DNA of 64,000 bases, taken from contig CP126121.1 in the NCBI GenBank assembly GCA_030123625.1, positions 4,627,676-4,691,675 on the forward strand, in the 5' to 3' direction. How positions within the stretch are numbered: the stretch's first letter is position 1; each line of letters starts with the position of its first letter. This document shows positions 36,972-48,619 of this stretch, piece by piece. The notes under the pieces were generated by a model. That model was not told the DNA's origin. It made no database searches and was given only the letters and a program-made list of their open reading frames with translations. This DNA is from Nitrospira sp. (GTDB taxonomy: Bacteria; Nitrospirota; Nitrospiria; Nitrospirales; Nitrospiraceae). Position numbers and translations under genes: made by a program.

Positions 36972-38152
36972 TCATGTTGCGGCCAACCGCTTCAGCGCAT
37001 CCGACGTGTTCACGACCCACGTTCCATCGTTGAGCCGGAAGGATGCTTTTGTGCGGCAAACGATCATTTTCTGCTTCACTCGTCCCGGTTCAGCGTCCTC
37101 TAAAGCCCTCAATCCACCGGCATCCGCCGGCCCCGGATGTTCCTTCCATTTGCACTCGATGACAGTGAGCATGCCGGCGCGATCGATCACCATATCCACC
37201 TCCGGCCCTCCAGCTGTGCGCCAATAGCCGATCGGCGCTGCCTCGGCGCGGCTCGCTGCTTGCCGAAGGATCTGACCGAAGACATGAGACTCCCAGAAGG
37301 CCCCAACGAGTGCGGACTCCGTTAACTCTCGCGCTGAACGAAATCCCGCGAGAAATGCCGCAAGACCTGTGTCGAGGAATGCGAGTTTCGGCGCCTTAAT
37401 CAGCCGCTTGGCCCGATTGCCAAAGTACGGTTCGATCATGGTCACCACGCCCGATGTTTGGAGCAATCCCGCCCATTTGCGCGCAGTATTCGGAGCGATG
37501 CCTGTATCTCGTGCGAGATCAGAGTAATTCACCATTTGAGAAGTCCGTAGCGCACATGCGCGTAGAAAGCGATTGACTTCTGGAAGGTCGGCGACCCGCA
37601 GCACATTGCGCACATCTCGTTCCAGATAGGTGGCCACATACCCGGGAAACCACAGGTCGGGATCGGCCCCAAGGTGCAGTTCAGGATATCCGCCGAGAAA
37701 CAAGTAGTGAGCCTCATCTATCGCGCACCCCCCGCGATTAACTCGGCTCTTGCAAGCGTGTGCAGGTTCAGCACGGCACAGCGCCCGGCTAAGCTCTCCG
37801 ACACGCCTTTCAACGGGAACACCTGAGAGCCGGTCAACAAAAACCGGTCAGGCCTGCGATCCTGGTCGATCCGAACCTTGAGATGCCGCAGGAGCACCGG
37901 AGCGTACTGGATTTCGTCAATGATCACCGGTGGTGGATAAGCTTTGAGCAACTCGTCCGGTGCGGTGTGCGCGGCCTCCGCATTCACGGGGAGATCAAGC
38001 GTGAGGTAGGATGCGTCGGGATAGAGACGTCGCAGCAGCGATGTCTTGCCGGTTTGTCTTGCGCCGGTGATAAGCAAAGCTGGAAACTGCTTTGTCATTC
38101 GCCGGATGAGAGGTTCCACATGTCTCGCAATCCACATGAGGATAATATGCAT
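36972..38152 (-). pseudogene. DUF4143 AAA ATPase, split by a frameshift
   Basis: The N-terminal part (37718-38152) has Walker A GARQTGKTS at about residue 30 and Walker B PVIIDEIQYAP and ends ARAELIAGGAR. The second part (36972-37703) has the DUF4143 C-terminal domain: FLGGYPELHL, ATYLERDVRNVLRVADLPEV and a nuclease-like PEVDMVIDRAGMLTVIECKW. Between them a single-base change in a run of six C (37726-37731 area) breaks the frame; shifting one base gives IDEAHYLFLGGYPEL, the expected sequence. It may be a real pseudogene or a sequencing/assembly error. Confidence 0.8.
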
Positions 38153-38228
38153 AAGGCATGCAAATCATGCAACGCCAGTTCTTTCCTTGACCATTTCAGC
38201 CACGGGGAATTCGTGTGCGGAGAGAAAA

Positions 38229-39618
<1,390 letters not shown>

Positions 39619-39642
39619 AACCGGGCACCTCTTGTCCTAAAC

Positions 39643-39670
39643 TTCCGGCCTCAAACCTCCACCCTCTAAC
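39643..39670. repeat. Heptamer array (upstream edge of four-helix gene)
   Basis: Units TTCCGGC, CTCAAAC, CTCCACC, CTCTAAC at 7-bp spacing, in inverted sense to the array at 39204 and overlapping the gmd stop codon. Confidence 0.6.
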
Positions 39671-40679
39671 TGCCGGCTGTCTTCCTCGTCCCTTCCAACT
39701 TTTCTCGTTCCGCCGCCAAATCCGCATCAACCATCATGGCCACCAATTCTTCGAAGCGCACTTTCGGCTGCCAGCCGAGGTGTGTCTTGGCCTTGCCGGC
39801 ATCTCCGATGAGCAGATCGACTTCGGTCGGCCGGTAGTACTTGGCATCGATCTTCACGTGTTTCTTCCAATCCAATTGCAGCCGGTCGAACGTCAGCTCC
39901 AGCATTTCCTTCACGGTGTGCGTTTCGCCCGTCGCGATGACATAATCGTCCGGCGTCGGAGCTTGTAACATCATCCACATGGCTTCGACATAGTCGCCGG
40001 CGTAGCCCCAGTCGCGCTTGGCTTCCAGATTTCCCAGAAACACATCTTGCTGAATGCCGAGCTTGATGCGGGCGGCCGCCTTGGTGATTTTTCGCGTCAC
40101 GAAGGTTTCCCCCCGTCGTGGGGATTCATGATTGAACAAGATGCCGTTACAGGCAAAGAGGCCGTAGGCCTCGCGATAGTTGACCGTAATCCAATAGGAG
40201 TAGACCTTTGCCGCACCGTAGGGACTCCTCGGATAGAAGGGGGTTGTTTCCTTCTGCGGAACCTCCAACACCTTCCCGAACATTTCACTGGACGACGCCT
40301 GGTAAAACCTGGGCTTGAGTCCCGATTCTCGAATGGCCTCCAGCAGCCGAATGGTGCCGAGTCCTGTGATCTCCCCTGTATATTCAGGAATATCGAAACT
40401 CACGCGTACGTGGCTTTGAGCGCCCAGATTATAGATTTCATTGGGCTGGACCGTGCGCAAAATTCGGTTCAGAGAACTGGCGTCGTTCAGATCGCCGTAC
40501 ACCAGGTGGAGCCGCCGATGGGGCACATGCGGATCTTCATAGATGGGATCGATACGACTTGTATTGAATGAACTGGAACGACGTACAATGCCGTAGACCT
40601 CATAGCCTCTGCCGAGCAGAAATTCCGACAGATAGGATCCATCTTGTCCGGTAATCCCTGTAATCAGTGCTTTCTTCAC
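39666..40679 (-). CDS. gmd: GDP-mannose 4,6-dehydratase
   Basis: A 337-residue enzyme making GDP-4-keto-6-deoxymannose from GDP-mannose, the first step to GDP-fucose. The start is a GTG at 40679 preceded by a near-perfect AAGGAGGG; it gives [20 protein letters not shown], the standard N-terminus. Further motifs: [40 protein letters not shown] (Tyr-x3-Lys) and [20 protein letters not shown]. Normal length. Together with Fcl it supplies GDP-L-fucose to the glycosyltransferases of the locus. Confidence 0.95.
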   Translation of the reverse strand: MKKALITGITGQDGSYLSEFLLGRGYEVYGIVRRSSSFNTSRIDPIYEDPHVPHRRLHLVYGDLNDASSLNRILRTVQPNEIYNLGAQSHVRVSFDIPEYTGEITGLGTIRLLEAIRESGLKPRFYQASSSEMFGKVLEVPQKETTPFYPRSPYGAAKVYSYWITVNYREAYGLFACNGILFNHESPRRGETFVTRKITKAAARIKLGIQQDVFLGNLEAKRDWGYAGDYVEAMWMMLQAPTPDDYVIATGETHTVKEMLELTFDRLQLDWKKHVKIDAKYYRPTEVDLLIGDAGKAKTHLGWQPKVRFEELVAMMVDADLAAEREKLEGTRKTAGS

Positions 40680-40831
40680 GCGAAAACCCTCCTTGAAGAG
40701 GAACGAATTATTGCCTGCCTCAGCCCGTTGTCTACTCGATCTATGCAAAGATCGTTGATGGTTGATGAAAGATTCTTGCGATCAACGATACCCACCAGGT
40801 ACTATGCGGGACTGGCGTTCGAGACAATACA

Positions 40832-41737
40832 GTGGCAACCATCCCTCGTCAACACATGCGCCGTATCGGTATCCTCTTCTGCATGATTGTGTGCGGGCTC
40901 CTGATCGCCCATTCCATCAATGCCTTTGTCGCCGAGGCATTGTATGTGATTCCTACGTATCCGGTAGGTTCCGGCGACGATCGATCGACGGGCCCCTCAT
41001 CGCTCATCTCCTATTCGCCGACCCAGGCCGCGGAGGATGTGCGTTCCAGCGGCCTCTTCCTCCTGCCGGCCGTCCCTCAGGGAGGACTCACGAATTCTGA
41101 GAGGCGAGGATCATCCGGAGCCCCGGTTCGGGCTTCGCTCGGCTTGGCGTCCAGGATTCGCTTGATCGGTATCGTATTCGGCGATCAGCGCTTTGCAATC
41201 GCGGAGGATCTGTCCTCTAAACAACAGGCGCTGTATCGCGTCCATGACCAAGTTCTCGATCTGGGAGAAGTGAGTGAGATTCGGCGGAACGGCATTCTCG
41301 TGCGCCAAGGCGACTTGGAAGAATTATTGGAGCTGGCGCAGTCGGATAATCCGACGGTTCCAGGCGGTTCCGCTGGTACCGCGGCGTCCGCCAGCCAGAC
41401 GCAGACAGCCGGTGTTCCCCTACGGAAAGTTATCGATCGTCGTGAGGTGGAGCAGGCCATGAACGATCTGCCGAAACTCTTATCTCAGGCCAGGGCCGCC
41501 CCTCATATGGTGAACGGAACCATCAACGGATTTCGCTTGGACTACATCGCCCCGACCAGTTTCTACGAAAAAATCGGGGTTCAGACGGGAGATGTGTTGC
41601 AGCGCGTCAACGGCGTCGATATCCGCGATCCCAGTACCATGTTGAATTTGCTGCAACAATTGAAGAATGAGCAGATCGTCAAGCTCGATGTCCTGCGGAA
41701 TAATCAACGTTCAACGATCACGTACGAGCTTCGCTAA
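40832..41737 (+). CDS. gspC: Type II secretion protein GspC with PDZ domain
   Basis: A 301-residue inner-membrane protein. It has one N-terminal membrane helix (IGILFCMIVCGLLIAHSINA), an HR domain (about 105-165: ASRIRLIGIVFGDQRFAIAE), and a C-terminal PDZ domain with GFRLDYIAPTSFYEKIGVQT and GDVLQRVNGVDIRDP. GspC links the inner-membrane platform to the outer-membrane secretin GspD. It is the first gene of the forward-strand operon; the start is a GTG, with an ATG 8 codons later as alternative. No gspD follows. Confidence 0.85.
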   Translation: MATIPRQHMRRIGILFCMIVCGLLIAHSINAFVAEALYVIPTYPVGSGDDRSTGPSSLISYSPTQAAEDVRSSGLFLLPAVPQGGLTNSERRGSSGAPVRASLGLASRIRLIGIVFGDQRFAIAEDLSSKQQALYRVHDQVLDLGEVSEIRRNGILVRQGDLEELLELAQSDNPTVPGGSAGTAASASQTQTAGVPLRKVIDRREVEQAMNDLPKLLSQARAAPHMVNGTINGFRLDYIAPTSFYEKIGVQTGDVLQRVNGVDIRDPSTMLNLLQQLKNEQIVKLDVLRNNQRSTITYELR

Positions 41738-41738
41738 A

Positions 41739-41890
41739 CAGGCTGTTGAAAAAGCCCTCCGGCTTCGTTCTCACGGGACACTGCCGCCTCACCATCTCGG
41801 CGGCGTTCACAAACGTGCCGTGCCTATTCGGCACGGCGTGAACCTCACGGTCTAGGACACGCAAGGGGTCCATCTCTGCGTTAAGAGTGA
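41739..41890 (+). repeat. Dispersed hairpin-ended element, copy A (partial)
   Basis: Begins CAGGCTGTTGAAAAAG one nt after the gspC stop. It is about 85-90% like the left parts of copies B and C (shared blocks CGGCGTTCTC, GGGACACTGCCGCCTC, ATCTCGGCGGCGTTCACAA, CGGCGTGAACCTCA). The right end is missing; similarity fades after about 41855. Confidence 0.75.
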
Positions 41891-42008
41891 AGAATGGAGT
41901 ATCCTTGCCAGGTCGTCGCAAGGGAGAGTATCTTTACGGCCGAGATGGAAGCGTCTTGGAGAGGCGACCTATGTATGATGGTCGCGTGATGGTCGCTCGT
42001 CTCTATTC

Positions 42009-43778
42009 ATGAAAGGTCAAGGCAAATTGTCCGAACGACTCGATAGCGATCAGTCCAATACTACCGTCCGTCGCCCTCTGTTGGGACGCATTCTTGGGGA
42101 GAAGTTCAACCTTTTGGACTCCAAGCTCGAGGAGGCCTTGGCCTACCAGCAGGAAAAAGGCGGTTTGCTGGGAGAGATCCTGCTGCATTTGCGCTTATTG
42201 AAGGAAGAGCAATTACTGGAGGCTCTCGCCCAACAATTTGAAATGTCTTGGATGCCCCATCTCGACAGCACCCAGGTGGACCACGAGCTGATCAAGAAAG
42301 TGCCCATCACATTTTGCCGACGATACCGTGTCTTGCCCCTTCGATATGAAGAGGGGGCCATTCTGACCGCATCGACCGATCCTCTGGAAACCGTCGCGCT
42401 CGACGATCTTCGATTACTCTTAGGCAAACCGATCAAACCGGTCTTGACCACCAGTGTCGTGCTGCTGGCCTGTTTAAACCGGGCCTACGACGAAATCGCC
42501 AATCCGGCCGGCGCAGAACAGGTGATGGAAGACATCGCGGCCAACCGGAGTCTCGACCAACTTGCGCATGAACTCGATGAACCACAAGACCTGCTGGATG
42601 CCACCGACGAGGCCCCGATCATTCGATTGGTCAACTCGGTGCTGTTTCAAGCGGTTCGGCAACGGGCGAGCGACATCCATTTCGAATCGTTCGAGCGGGG
42701 GCTGGTGGTCCGGTACCGTATCGACGGGGTCCTCTATCCGGTCCTCACGCCGCCGAAGCACTTGCAAGCGAGTATTATCGCGCGCTTGAAGATCATGGCC
42801 GGTCTCAACATCGCCGAGAAACGCTTGCCGCAAGACGGCCGGTTCGGCATTCGAACGTCCGGAAAAGATGTCGACCTTCGGGTCTCAGTCTTGCCCACCT
42901 CTCATGGCGAGCGGGTTGTGTTGCGGTTACTGGAGAAAGAAAATCGTCTTCTGAATCTCTCTGAAATGGGCTTTTCGAAAGAACGGCTGGCCGTGATCCA
43001 TCAGCTGATCCAACTGGCACACGGGATTATTCTCGTCACCGGTCCTACGGGAAGCGGCAAAACCACGACCCTCTACGCCGCCTTGAGCCACATCAATGCG
43101 CCGGACAAGAACATCATCACGGTCGAAGATCCGGTGGAGTACCAACTGCTGGGCATCGGCCAAATGCAGGTGAACCCGAAGATCAATCTGACGTTTGCCG
43201 CCGGACTGCGCTCGATTCTTCGGCAAGACCCCGACGTCATCATGATCGGCGAGATTCGCGACCGGGAAACGGCGGAAATCGCCATTCACGCGTCTCTCAC
43301 CGGGCATCTGGTATTTTCCACTTTGCATACGAATGACGCCGCCAGCGCTCCCACACGCCTGATCGACATGGGAATCGAGCCGTTTCTGGTGGCTTCATCC
43401 GTCGTCGCCGTCCTGGCCCAACGATTGCTGAGACGAATCTGTCCCGACTGCAAACGTCCCTATCGTCCGAGCGAAGAAGAACTCAGTCGCTTGGACCTCG
43501 CGGTCGGCTCAGACGTGACCCTCTATCGGGGAGCCGGCTGTACGGCCTGTTCCCAAACCGGCTATCGGGGCCGCACCGGTATTTTTGAGCTCATGGTGAT
43601 GGACGACGAGATCAGACGGCTCATCGGAAGCAAAGCCGACTCCACCGCCATCAAACAAGCAGCCATCGCCAAAGGCATGGTGACGTTAAAACAGGAAGGA
43701 GCTGAGCGAGTCATTCAGGGCCATACCACGCTGGAAGAAGTGATGCGGATCACGCAACAGGAAATCGAAGTCGAATAA
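42009..43778 (+). CDS. gspE: Type II secretion ATPase GspE
   Basis: A 589-residue hexameric cytoplasmic ATPase driving pseudopilus assembly. The N-terminal MshEN/GspE-N domain (about 25-160) is followed by the ATPase core: Walker A GPTGSGKT at 345-352, Asp box TVEDPVEYQ near 371, Walker B IMIGEIRD at 411-418 and His box STLHTNDA near 437. A zinc-binding tetracysteine lies at CPDC (478-481) and CTACSQTGYRG. It follows gspC after a repeat-filled 270-bp gap. Confidence 0.95.
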   Translation: MKGQGKLSERLDSDQSNTTVRRPLLGRILGEKFNLLDSKLEEALAYQQEKGGLLGEILLHLRLLKEEQLLEALAQQFEMSWMPHLDSTQVDHELIKKVPITFCRRYRVLPLRYEEGAILTASTDPLETVALDDLRLLLGKPIKPVLTTSVVLLACLNRAYDEIANPAGAEQVMEDIAANRSLDQLAHELDEPQDLLDATDEAPIIRLVNSVLFQAVRQRASDIHFESFERGLVVRYRIDGVLYPVLTPPKHLQASIIARLKIMAGLNIAEKRLPQDGRFGIRTSGKDVDLRVSVLPTSHGERVVLRLLEKENRLLNLSEMGFSKERLAVIHQLIQLAHGIILVTGPTGSGKTTTLYAALSHINAPDKNIITVEDPVEYQLLGIGQMQVNPKINLTFAAGLRSILRQDPDVIMIGEIRDRETAEIAIHASLTGHLVFSTLHTNDAASAPTRLIDMGIEPFLVASSVVAVLAQRLLRRICPDCKRPYRPSEEELSRLDLAVGSDVTLYRGAGCTACSQTGYRGRTGIFELMVMDDEIRRLIGSKADSTAIKQAAIAKGMVTLKQEGAERVIQGHTTLEEVMRITQQEIEVE

Positions 43779-43875
43779 TGCGGCACCGACGCGCTGATCG
43801 CCTCTTCCCATCGATTGCCTCCTGGACGGTCCGGCACCAGCCGGCCAATCCCGATGCCTTCGGAGTCAGCTGATC

Positions 43876-45114
43876 ATGCCGGTCTATCAATATCAGGGCT
43901 ACCGGAACGACGGCGGAGCCGCGACCGGCATCATCGATGCGGAGAACGTCAAAGTCGCCCGGCTCAAACTGAGGAAGGAAGGCGTCTATCCGACCGATGT
44001 CGTCGAGCAAGGCCAAGCACCGAGTCGGTCGCGAGAAAAAACGCTCGGCCGCACCGAGCGATCCATCGGCCGATCGGTCACCCTCAGCGCAACCGACCTG
44101 GCGCTCATGACAAGACAGTTTGCGACACTGCTCGTGGCAGGGCTCCCATTGGTCGAAGCCCTCGGCGTCTTGGTGGACCAAGCCGAGAAGAAATCCATCA
44201 AGGCTCTCCTCGCCGATATCCGTGAACAAATCCGTGGGGGCAAGGCGTTGAGCGCCGTCTTGGAGACATATGAAAAGGACTTTTCTCCCATCTATGTTCA
44301 CATGGTACGAGCCGGCGAGGCCAGCGGCGCGCTGGATCAAATCTTGTTCCGGCTTGCGGAATTCCTGGAAAAACAACTCGCCCTGAGGAACAAGGTCACC
44401 AATGCGATGCTCTACCCTCTCATCATGCTCGCGATCGGGTCGGTGATCCTCTTTTTCCTCATTACCTTTGTCGTCCCCAAGATTACGCTCGTGTTCGCGC
44501 AACAGAAACAAGCACTTCCCTGGCCGACCGTCGCCTTGATGTCGGTCAGTCAGTTCTTTGCCGACTACTGGATGGTGTTGGCAGGACTTATCCTTGGAGG
44601 GCTCTATGCGACGCGGCGCTTCATCCGGACCGGAGCCGGCCGCACGATGGCGGACCGGTTGATACTCAAGTCCCCCTTGATCGGAGACGTCGCGCGGATG
44701 GTGTCGATTTCCCGGCTCACGAGCACCCTGGCCACGATGTTGGCCAGCGGAGTGCAATTGTTGGATGCGATGGATGTCTCGAAGCGCGTCATGAACAATA
44801 GGGTCCTTGAAGAAACGGTCGAAACGGCACGGCAGAACATCCGCGAGGGTGAGACGATCGCTGATCCCTTGAAGCGAAGCGGTGAATTTCCGGCCCTCGT
44901 CACCCATATGATCGCCGTCGGCGAAAAAAGCGGTGAGATGGAGGAGATGTTGCGCCGGGTCAGTCAAATATACGACGGTGAAGTGGAACGGGTCATCGCC
45001 CGCTTGACCTCCCTCATGGAGCCCATCATGATCCTTGTCATGGGCGCCATCGTTCTCTTCATCGTTGTCGCGATTCTTCTGCCCATCTTTGAAATGGGCC
45101 AGATGATCCGGTAG
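43876..45114 (+). CDS. gspF: Type II secretion platform protein GspF
   Basis: A 412-residue inner-membrane protein with two T2SSF domains. The N-terminal segment MPVYQYQGYRNDGGAATGII is typical, then domain 1 (LMTRQFATLLVAGLPLVEAL), membrane helices near 175-195 and 220-240, domain 2 (VSISRLTSTLATMLASGVQL) and a last helix (MILVMGAIVLFIVVAILLPI). It couples GspE to pseudopilin assembly. The stop TAG is immediately followed by repeat copy B. Confidence 0.95.
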   Translation: MPVYQYQGYRNDGGAATGIIDAENVKVARLKLRKEGVYPTDVVEQGQAPSRSREKTLGRTERSIGRSVTLSATDLALMTRQFATLLVAGLPLVEALGVLVDQAEKKSIKALLADIREQIRGGKALSAVLETYEKDFSPIYVHMVRAGEASGALDQILFRLAEFLEKQLALRNKVTNAMLYPLIMLAIGSVILFFLITFVVPKITLVFAQQKQALPWPTVALMSVSQFFADYWMVLAGLILGGLYATRRFIRTGAGRTMADRLILKSPLIGDVARMVSISRLTSTLATMLASGVQLLDAMDVSKRVMNNRVLEETVETARQNIREGETIADPLKRSGEFPALVTHMIAVGEKSGEMEEMLRRVSQIYDGEVERVIARLTSLMEPIMILVMGAIVLFIVVAILLPIFEMGQMIR

Positions 45115-45288
45115 CAGGCTGTTGAAAAAGTCCGCCAGCGGCGTTCTCGCATCGCTCAAGGCTTCAACGTACGGCCTGGGGAAACGCTTGTTCTGACAAG
45201 CGATGGGTGTGCCGGGTAAAAAATGGTGCGCTTCGCCTCAAGACACCGGGCGCTCACCGTCTCGCGCCCGTCCGCAAACGTGAGGCTC

Positions 45289-46410
<1,122 letters not shown>

Positions 46411-46635
46411 CAACACAGTCGCTTATTCGTCGCCTCGCGGACCTCGCTGCGGCCTTGGTCGGTGCCATGCGCGTCTTGGCGCGCAGGGGTGGGCGGGTGA
46501 GAATGACGGTCTTTTTGAACAGCCTGTAGGCTCTCGTGAAATGCTTTGCCACACTTGCAAAATAGTTTGTCAACATCCTATGAAAGATAGCGATGGGTGA
46601 TCAGTGACGAGCGGAAAGGAACAGGGAGGCACTCG

Positions 46636-47190
46636 ATGAGCGAACAAGAGCAGACCACTAATCGGCAGACAATACCGTGGAGACGGAAGCGGAGGACTTC
46701 CTGCCTCCGCCCATCACCCATCACCCATCACGTATCACGCTGTCATCTCTACGATGATCGCGGCTTTACATTCATTGAGATCATGGTCGTCGTGGCCATC
46801 TTGGCCATTCTGGCGGCGCTGGTCGTCCCGCGTATCATGGGCAGGACGGATGATGCCAAGCGCACGGCGGCCAAAGTCCAGATTCGAAATATCGAAGGAG
46901 CGCTGCAACTGTACAAATTGGATAACGGTGTCTATCCCACCACGGAACAGGGCCTCAAGGCGCTCGTTGAAAAGCCCTCCGTCGGCGTGGTCCCGAAGAA
47001 ATGGAAAATCGGAGGGTACCTGCCGAAGCTTCCGGAAGATCCCTGGGGCAATCCCTATAAGTATCTCAGCCCGGTCCAAAAGGGTGATTACAAAGTGGAG
47101 TATGAGATCACCTCTCTCGGAACGGACGGCGAGGTCGGCGGCGAAGGTGTCAATGCCGATATCACCAACTGGAACCTCGATAAAGAGTAA
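46636..47190 (+). CDS. gspG: Major pseudopilin GspG
   Basis: From the ATG at 46636 (GGGAGG ribosome site) the protein has 184 residues. Prepilin peptidase would cut after Gly43 (RG-FTFIEIMVVVAILAILAA), leaving N-methyl-Phe and the conserved Glu at +5. The body has the GspG pattern YKLDNGVYPTTEQGLKALVE, LPEDPWGNPYKY and SLGTDGEVGGEG (calcium loop). The 43-residue leader is far longer than the usual 5-15 and contains a 7-bp repeat array, so it was probably lengthened by repeat expansion. Confidence 0.95.
   Translation: MSEQEQTTNRQTIPWRRKRRTSCLRPSPITHHVSRCHLYDDRGFTFIEIMVVVAILAILAALVVPRIMGRTDDAKRTAAKVQIRNIEGALQLYKLDNGVYPTTEQGLKALVEKPSVGVVPKKWKIGGYLPKLPEDPWGNPYKYLSPVQKGDYKVEYEITSLGTDGEVGGEGVNADITNWNLDKE
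46710..46740. repeat. Heptamer array in gspG leader
   Basis: CCCATCA three times, then CGTATCA, at 7-bp spacing. It encodes Pro/Ser/His-rich leader residues of the pre-pseudopilin. Confidence 0.8.
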
Positions 47191-47196
47191 GCATCA

Positions 47197-47868
47197 ATGA
47201 TCGATCGCCATTCACCCTTGGATCGAGCGCAGCAGGTTCGACCGCGCGCATGCGCCTCACGCCTCACGCCTCACGCCATACGCTTCTCCGACGGCTTCAC
47301 CATGCTGGAAATGCTGATCGTCCTGTTTCTCCTGACCGTGGTCGTGGTGGTCGTCCTGCCTCGGATCAGTCTCGACGAGGACCTGAGCTCCACCGGACGG
47401 AAACTCATCGGTGTCCTTCGAACGTTTCAAGGACTGGCGGCCACGAGCCAACAACAGGTGAAGCTCTACTTCGATTTGGATCAGGGCACGTATTGGATGA
47501 TGATGGTGGAGGGCAAGGAAGAACGGCTTCCCCTCGATCCCGCCTGGAAGACACCTCGTTCGCTGCCTGAATCGGTCCGGTTGACGGAAGTATCCGTCGG
47601 ACAAGACAAACATTTTTCCGGACGAGTCGACATCTCCTTTTTTGCCAACGGACGGATTGAGCCTGTCACGATGTACCTGATGGATGCGAACAATAATCTC
47701 TTGGGGCTGGCGGTCGATTCATTGACGGGAGGGATCAGGGTCAGCGACGAGCGGCTCGATCCGCCCTTGAACCGGATTATCCCAGACCGAGTGCGGCTCC
47801 TGCTGAAACCGAACAAGGAAGCGGGAACAGGAACGCTGCCGAAAGGTTTGTTTCCGACTCAACAGTAG
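47197..47868 (+). CDS. gspH: Minor pseudopilin GspH
   Basis: A 223-residue type IV pilin-like protein. The cleavage site is SDG-FTMLEMLIVLFLLTV (after Gly33, Glu at +5) followed by a hydrophobic helix. Then come TGRKLIGVLRTFQGLAATSQ and later strands containing GRVDISFFANGRIEP, as in GspH/FimT pseudopilins. It starts 6 nt after gspG. As in gspG, the 33-residue leader is unusually long and coincides with a heptamer array. Confidence 0.88.
   Translation: MIDRHSPLDRAQQVRPRACASRLTPHAIRFSDGFTMLEMLIVLFLLTVVVVVVLPRISLDEDLSSTGRKLIGVLRTFQGLAATSQQQVKLYFDLDQGTYWMMMVEGKEERLPLDPAWKTPRSLPESVRLTEVSVGQDKHFSGRVDISFFANGRIEPVTMYLMDANNNLLGLAVDSLTGGIRVSDERLDPPLNRIIPDRVRLLLKPNKEAGTGTLPKGLFPTQQ
47253..47286. repeat. 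Heptamer array in gspH leader
   Basis: CGCCTCA three times, then CGCCATA and CGCTTCT, at 7-bp spacing. It covers leader residues about 19-30. Confidence 0.8.
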
Positions 47869-47874
47869 AGCGCG

Positions 47875-48312
47875 ATGGCCCGAGAGAGACACCGAACCAT
47901 ATCCGACGAAGGGGGATTCACGCTGCTCGAAGTGCTATTGGCTATCGCCTTGCTGGCGATGGCGCTCCCGATTCTCCTCGGCCTCAGAAATTTCGACCTG
48001 GAGCTTCAGGAGCGAGCGTCCGAATTGACCGCCGCCACGCTCCTGGCCCAAGAGAAATTGCTGGAAACCGAGATTTCAGGACAATATGCCATTGGGGAAA
48101 GCACCGGTGAGTTTCTCAGTGTCCCGCTGGGAGCGCAAATGACCATGCAGATCGCCCCGAGAGCAGTCGGATACACATGGAAACGGACGATCGCGCCGAC
48201 CCCGCTGGAGCTGATTCGTGAGATTCGGATCAAGGTCTCGTGGCTGCGCGGCGGACTGGAGGAAGCGGTAGAGGTCAGCACGTATGTTTTTGCCGGGCGT
48301 CTCACCTTTTAG
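47875..48312 (+). CDS. gspI: Minor pseudopilin GspI
   Basis: A 145-residue protein with a 14-residue leader and cleavage site EGG-FTLLEVLLAIALLAMA (Glu at +5). The body contains ERASELTAATLLAQEKLLET, typical of GspI, and the C-terminal LIREIRIKVSWLRGG strand. It starts 6 nt after gspH. Its TAG stop is directly followed by repeat copy C. With J and K it forms the pseudopilus tip. Confidence 0.9.
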   Translation: MARERHRTISDEGGFTLLEVLLAIALLAMALPILLGLRNFDLELQERASELTAATLLAQEKLLETEISGQYAIGESTGEFLSVPLGAQMTMQIAPRAVGYTWKRTIAPTPLELIREIRIKVSWLRGGLEEAVEVSTYVFAGRLTF

Positions 48313-48608
48313 CAGGATGCTGAAAAAGTCCTCCAGCGGCGTTCTCGCGGGACACTGCCGCCTCTCCATCTCGGCGGCGTTCACAAGCGTGCCGCGCTTT
48401 ATTCAGCGCGGCGTGAACCTCAGAGACTCAACGTACCACCGGGAAAGAGCTGCTCTGGCAGCTCGGGGTGGGTGGGTGAGAAAGAGTGCGCCTCGACCAA
48501 GACACCGGGCGCTCACCGACTCGCGCCCGTCCGCAAACGTGACGCTCCTTCTCCGTCGCGTCGCGGACCTTGCTGCGGCCTTGCTGGACAGCCTTTTTGA
48601 GCATCCTG
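48313..48608 (+). repeat. Dispersed hairpin-ended element, copy C (complete)
   Basis: 296 bp with inverted ends: left CAGGATGCTGAAAAAGTC, right end complement CAGGATGCTCAAAAAGGC. Two bases in the arms differ from copy B in the same way on both sides, so pairing is kept. It starts directly after the gspI stop and ends just before the coding part of gspJ. Confidence 0.88.
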
Positions 48609-48619
48609 CAGTTATTCCG

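Noticed and set aside
43750..45159. 469-residue reverse-strand frame opposite gspF
   Set aside because: Antisense shadow of a clear GspF gene; no family motif and low-complexity acidic/His-rich composition.
47250..47290. Short direct repeats considered as a CRISPR array
   Set aside because: Units are 7 bp with no spacers; the 110-bp units at 49216 are gene-junction copies, not repeat-spacer structure.
48284..48619. N-terminal extension of gspJ through repeat copy C
   Set aside because: The encoded residues derive from the repeat (similar to non-coding copies A and B) and are not part of a pseudopilin leader.
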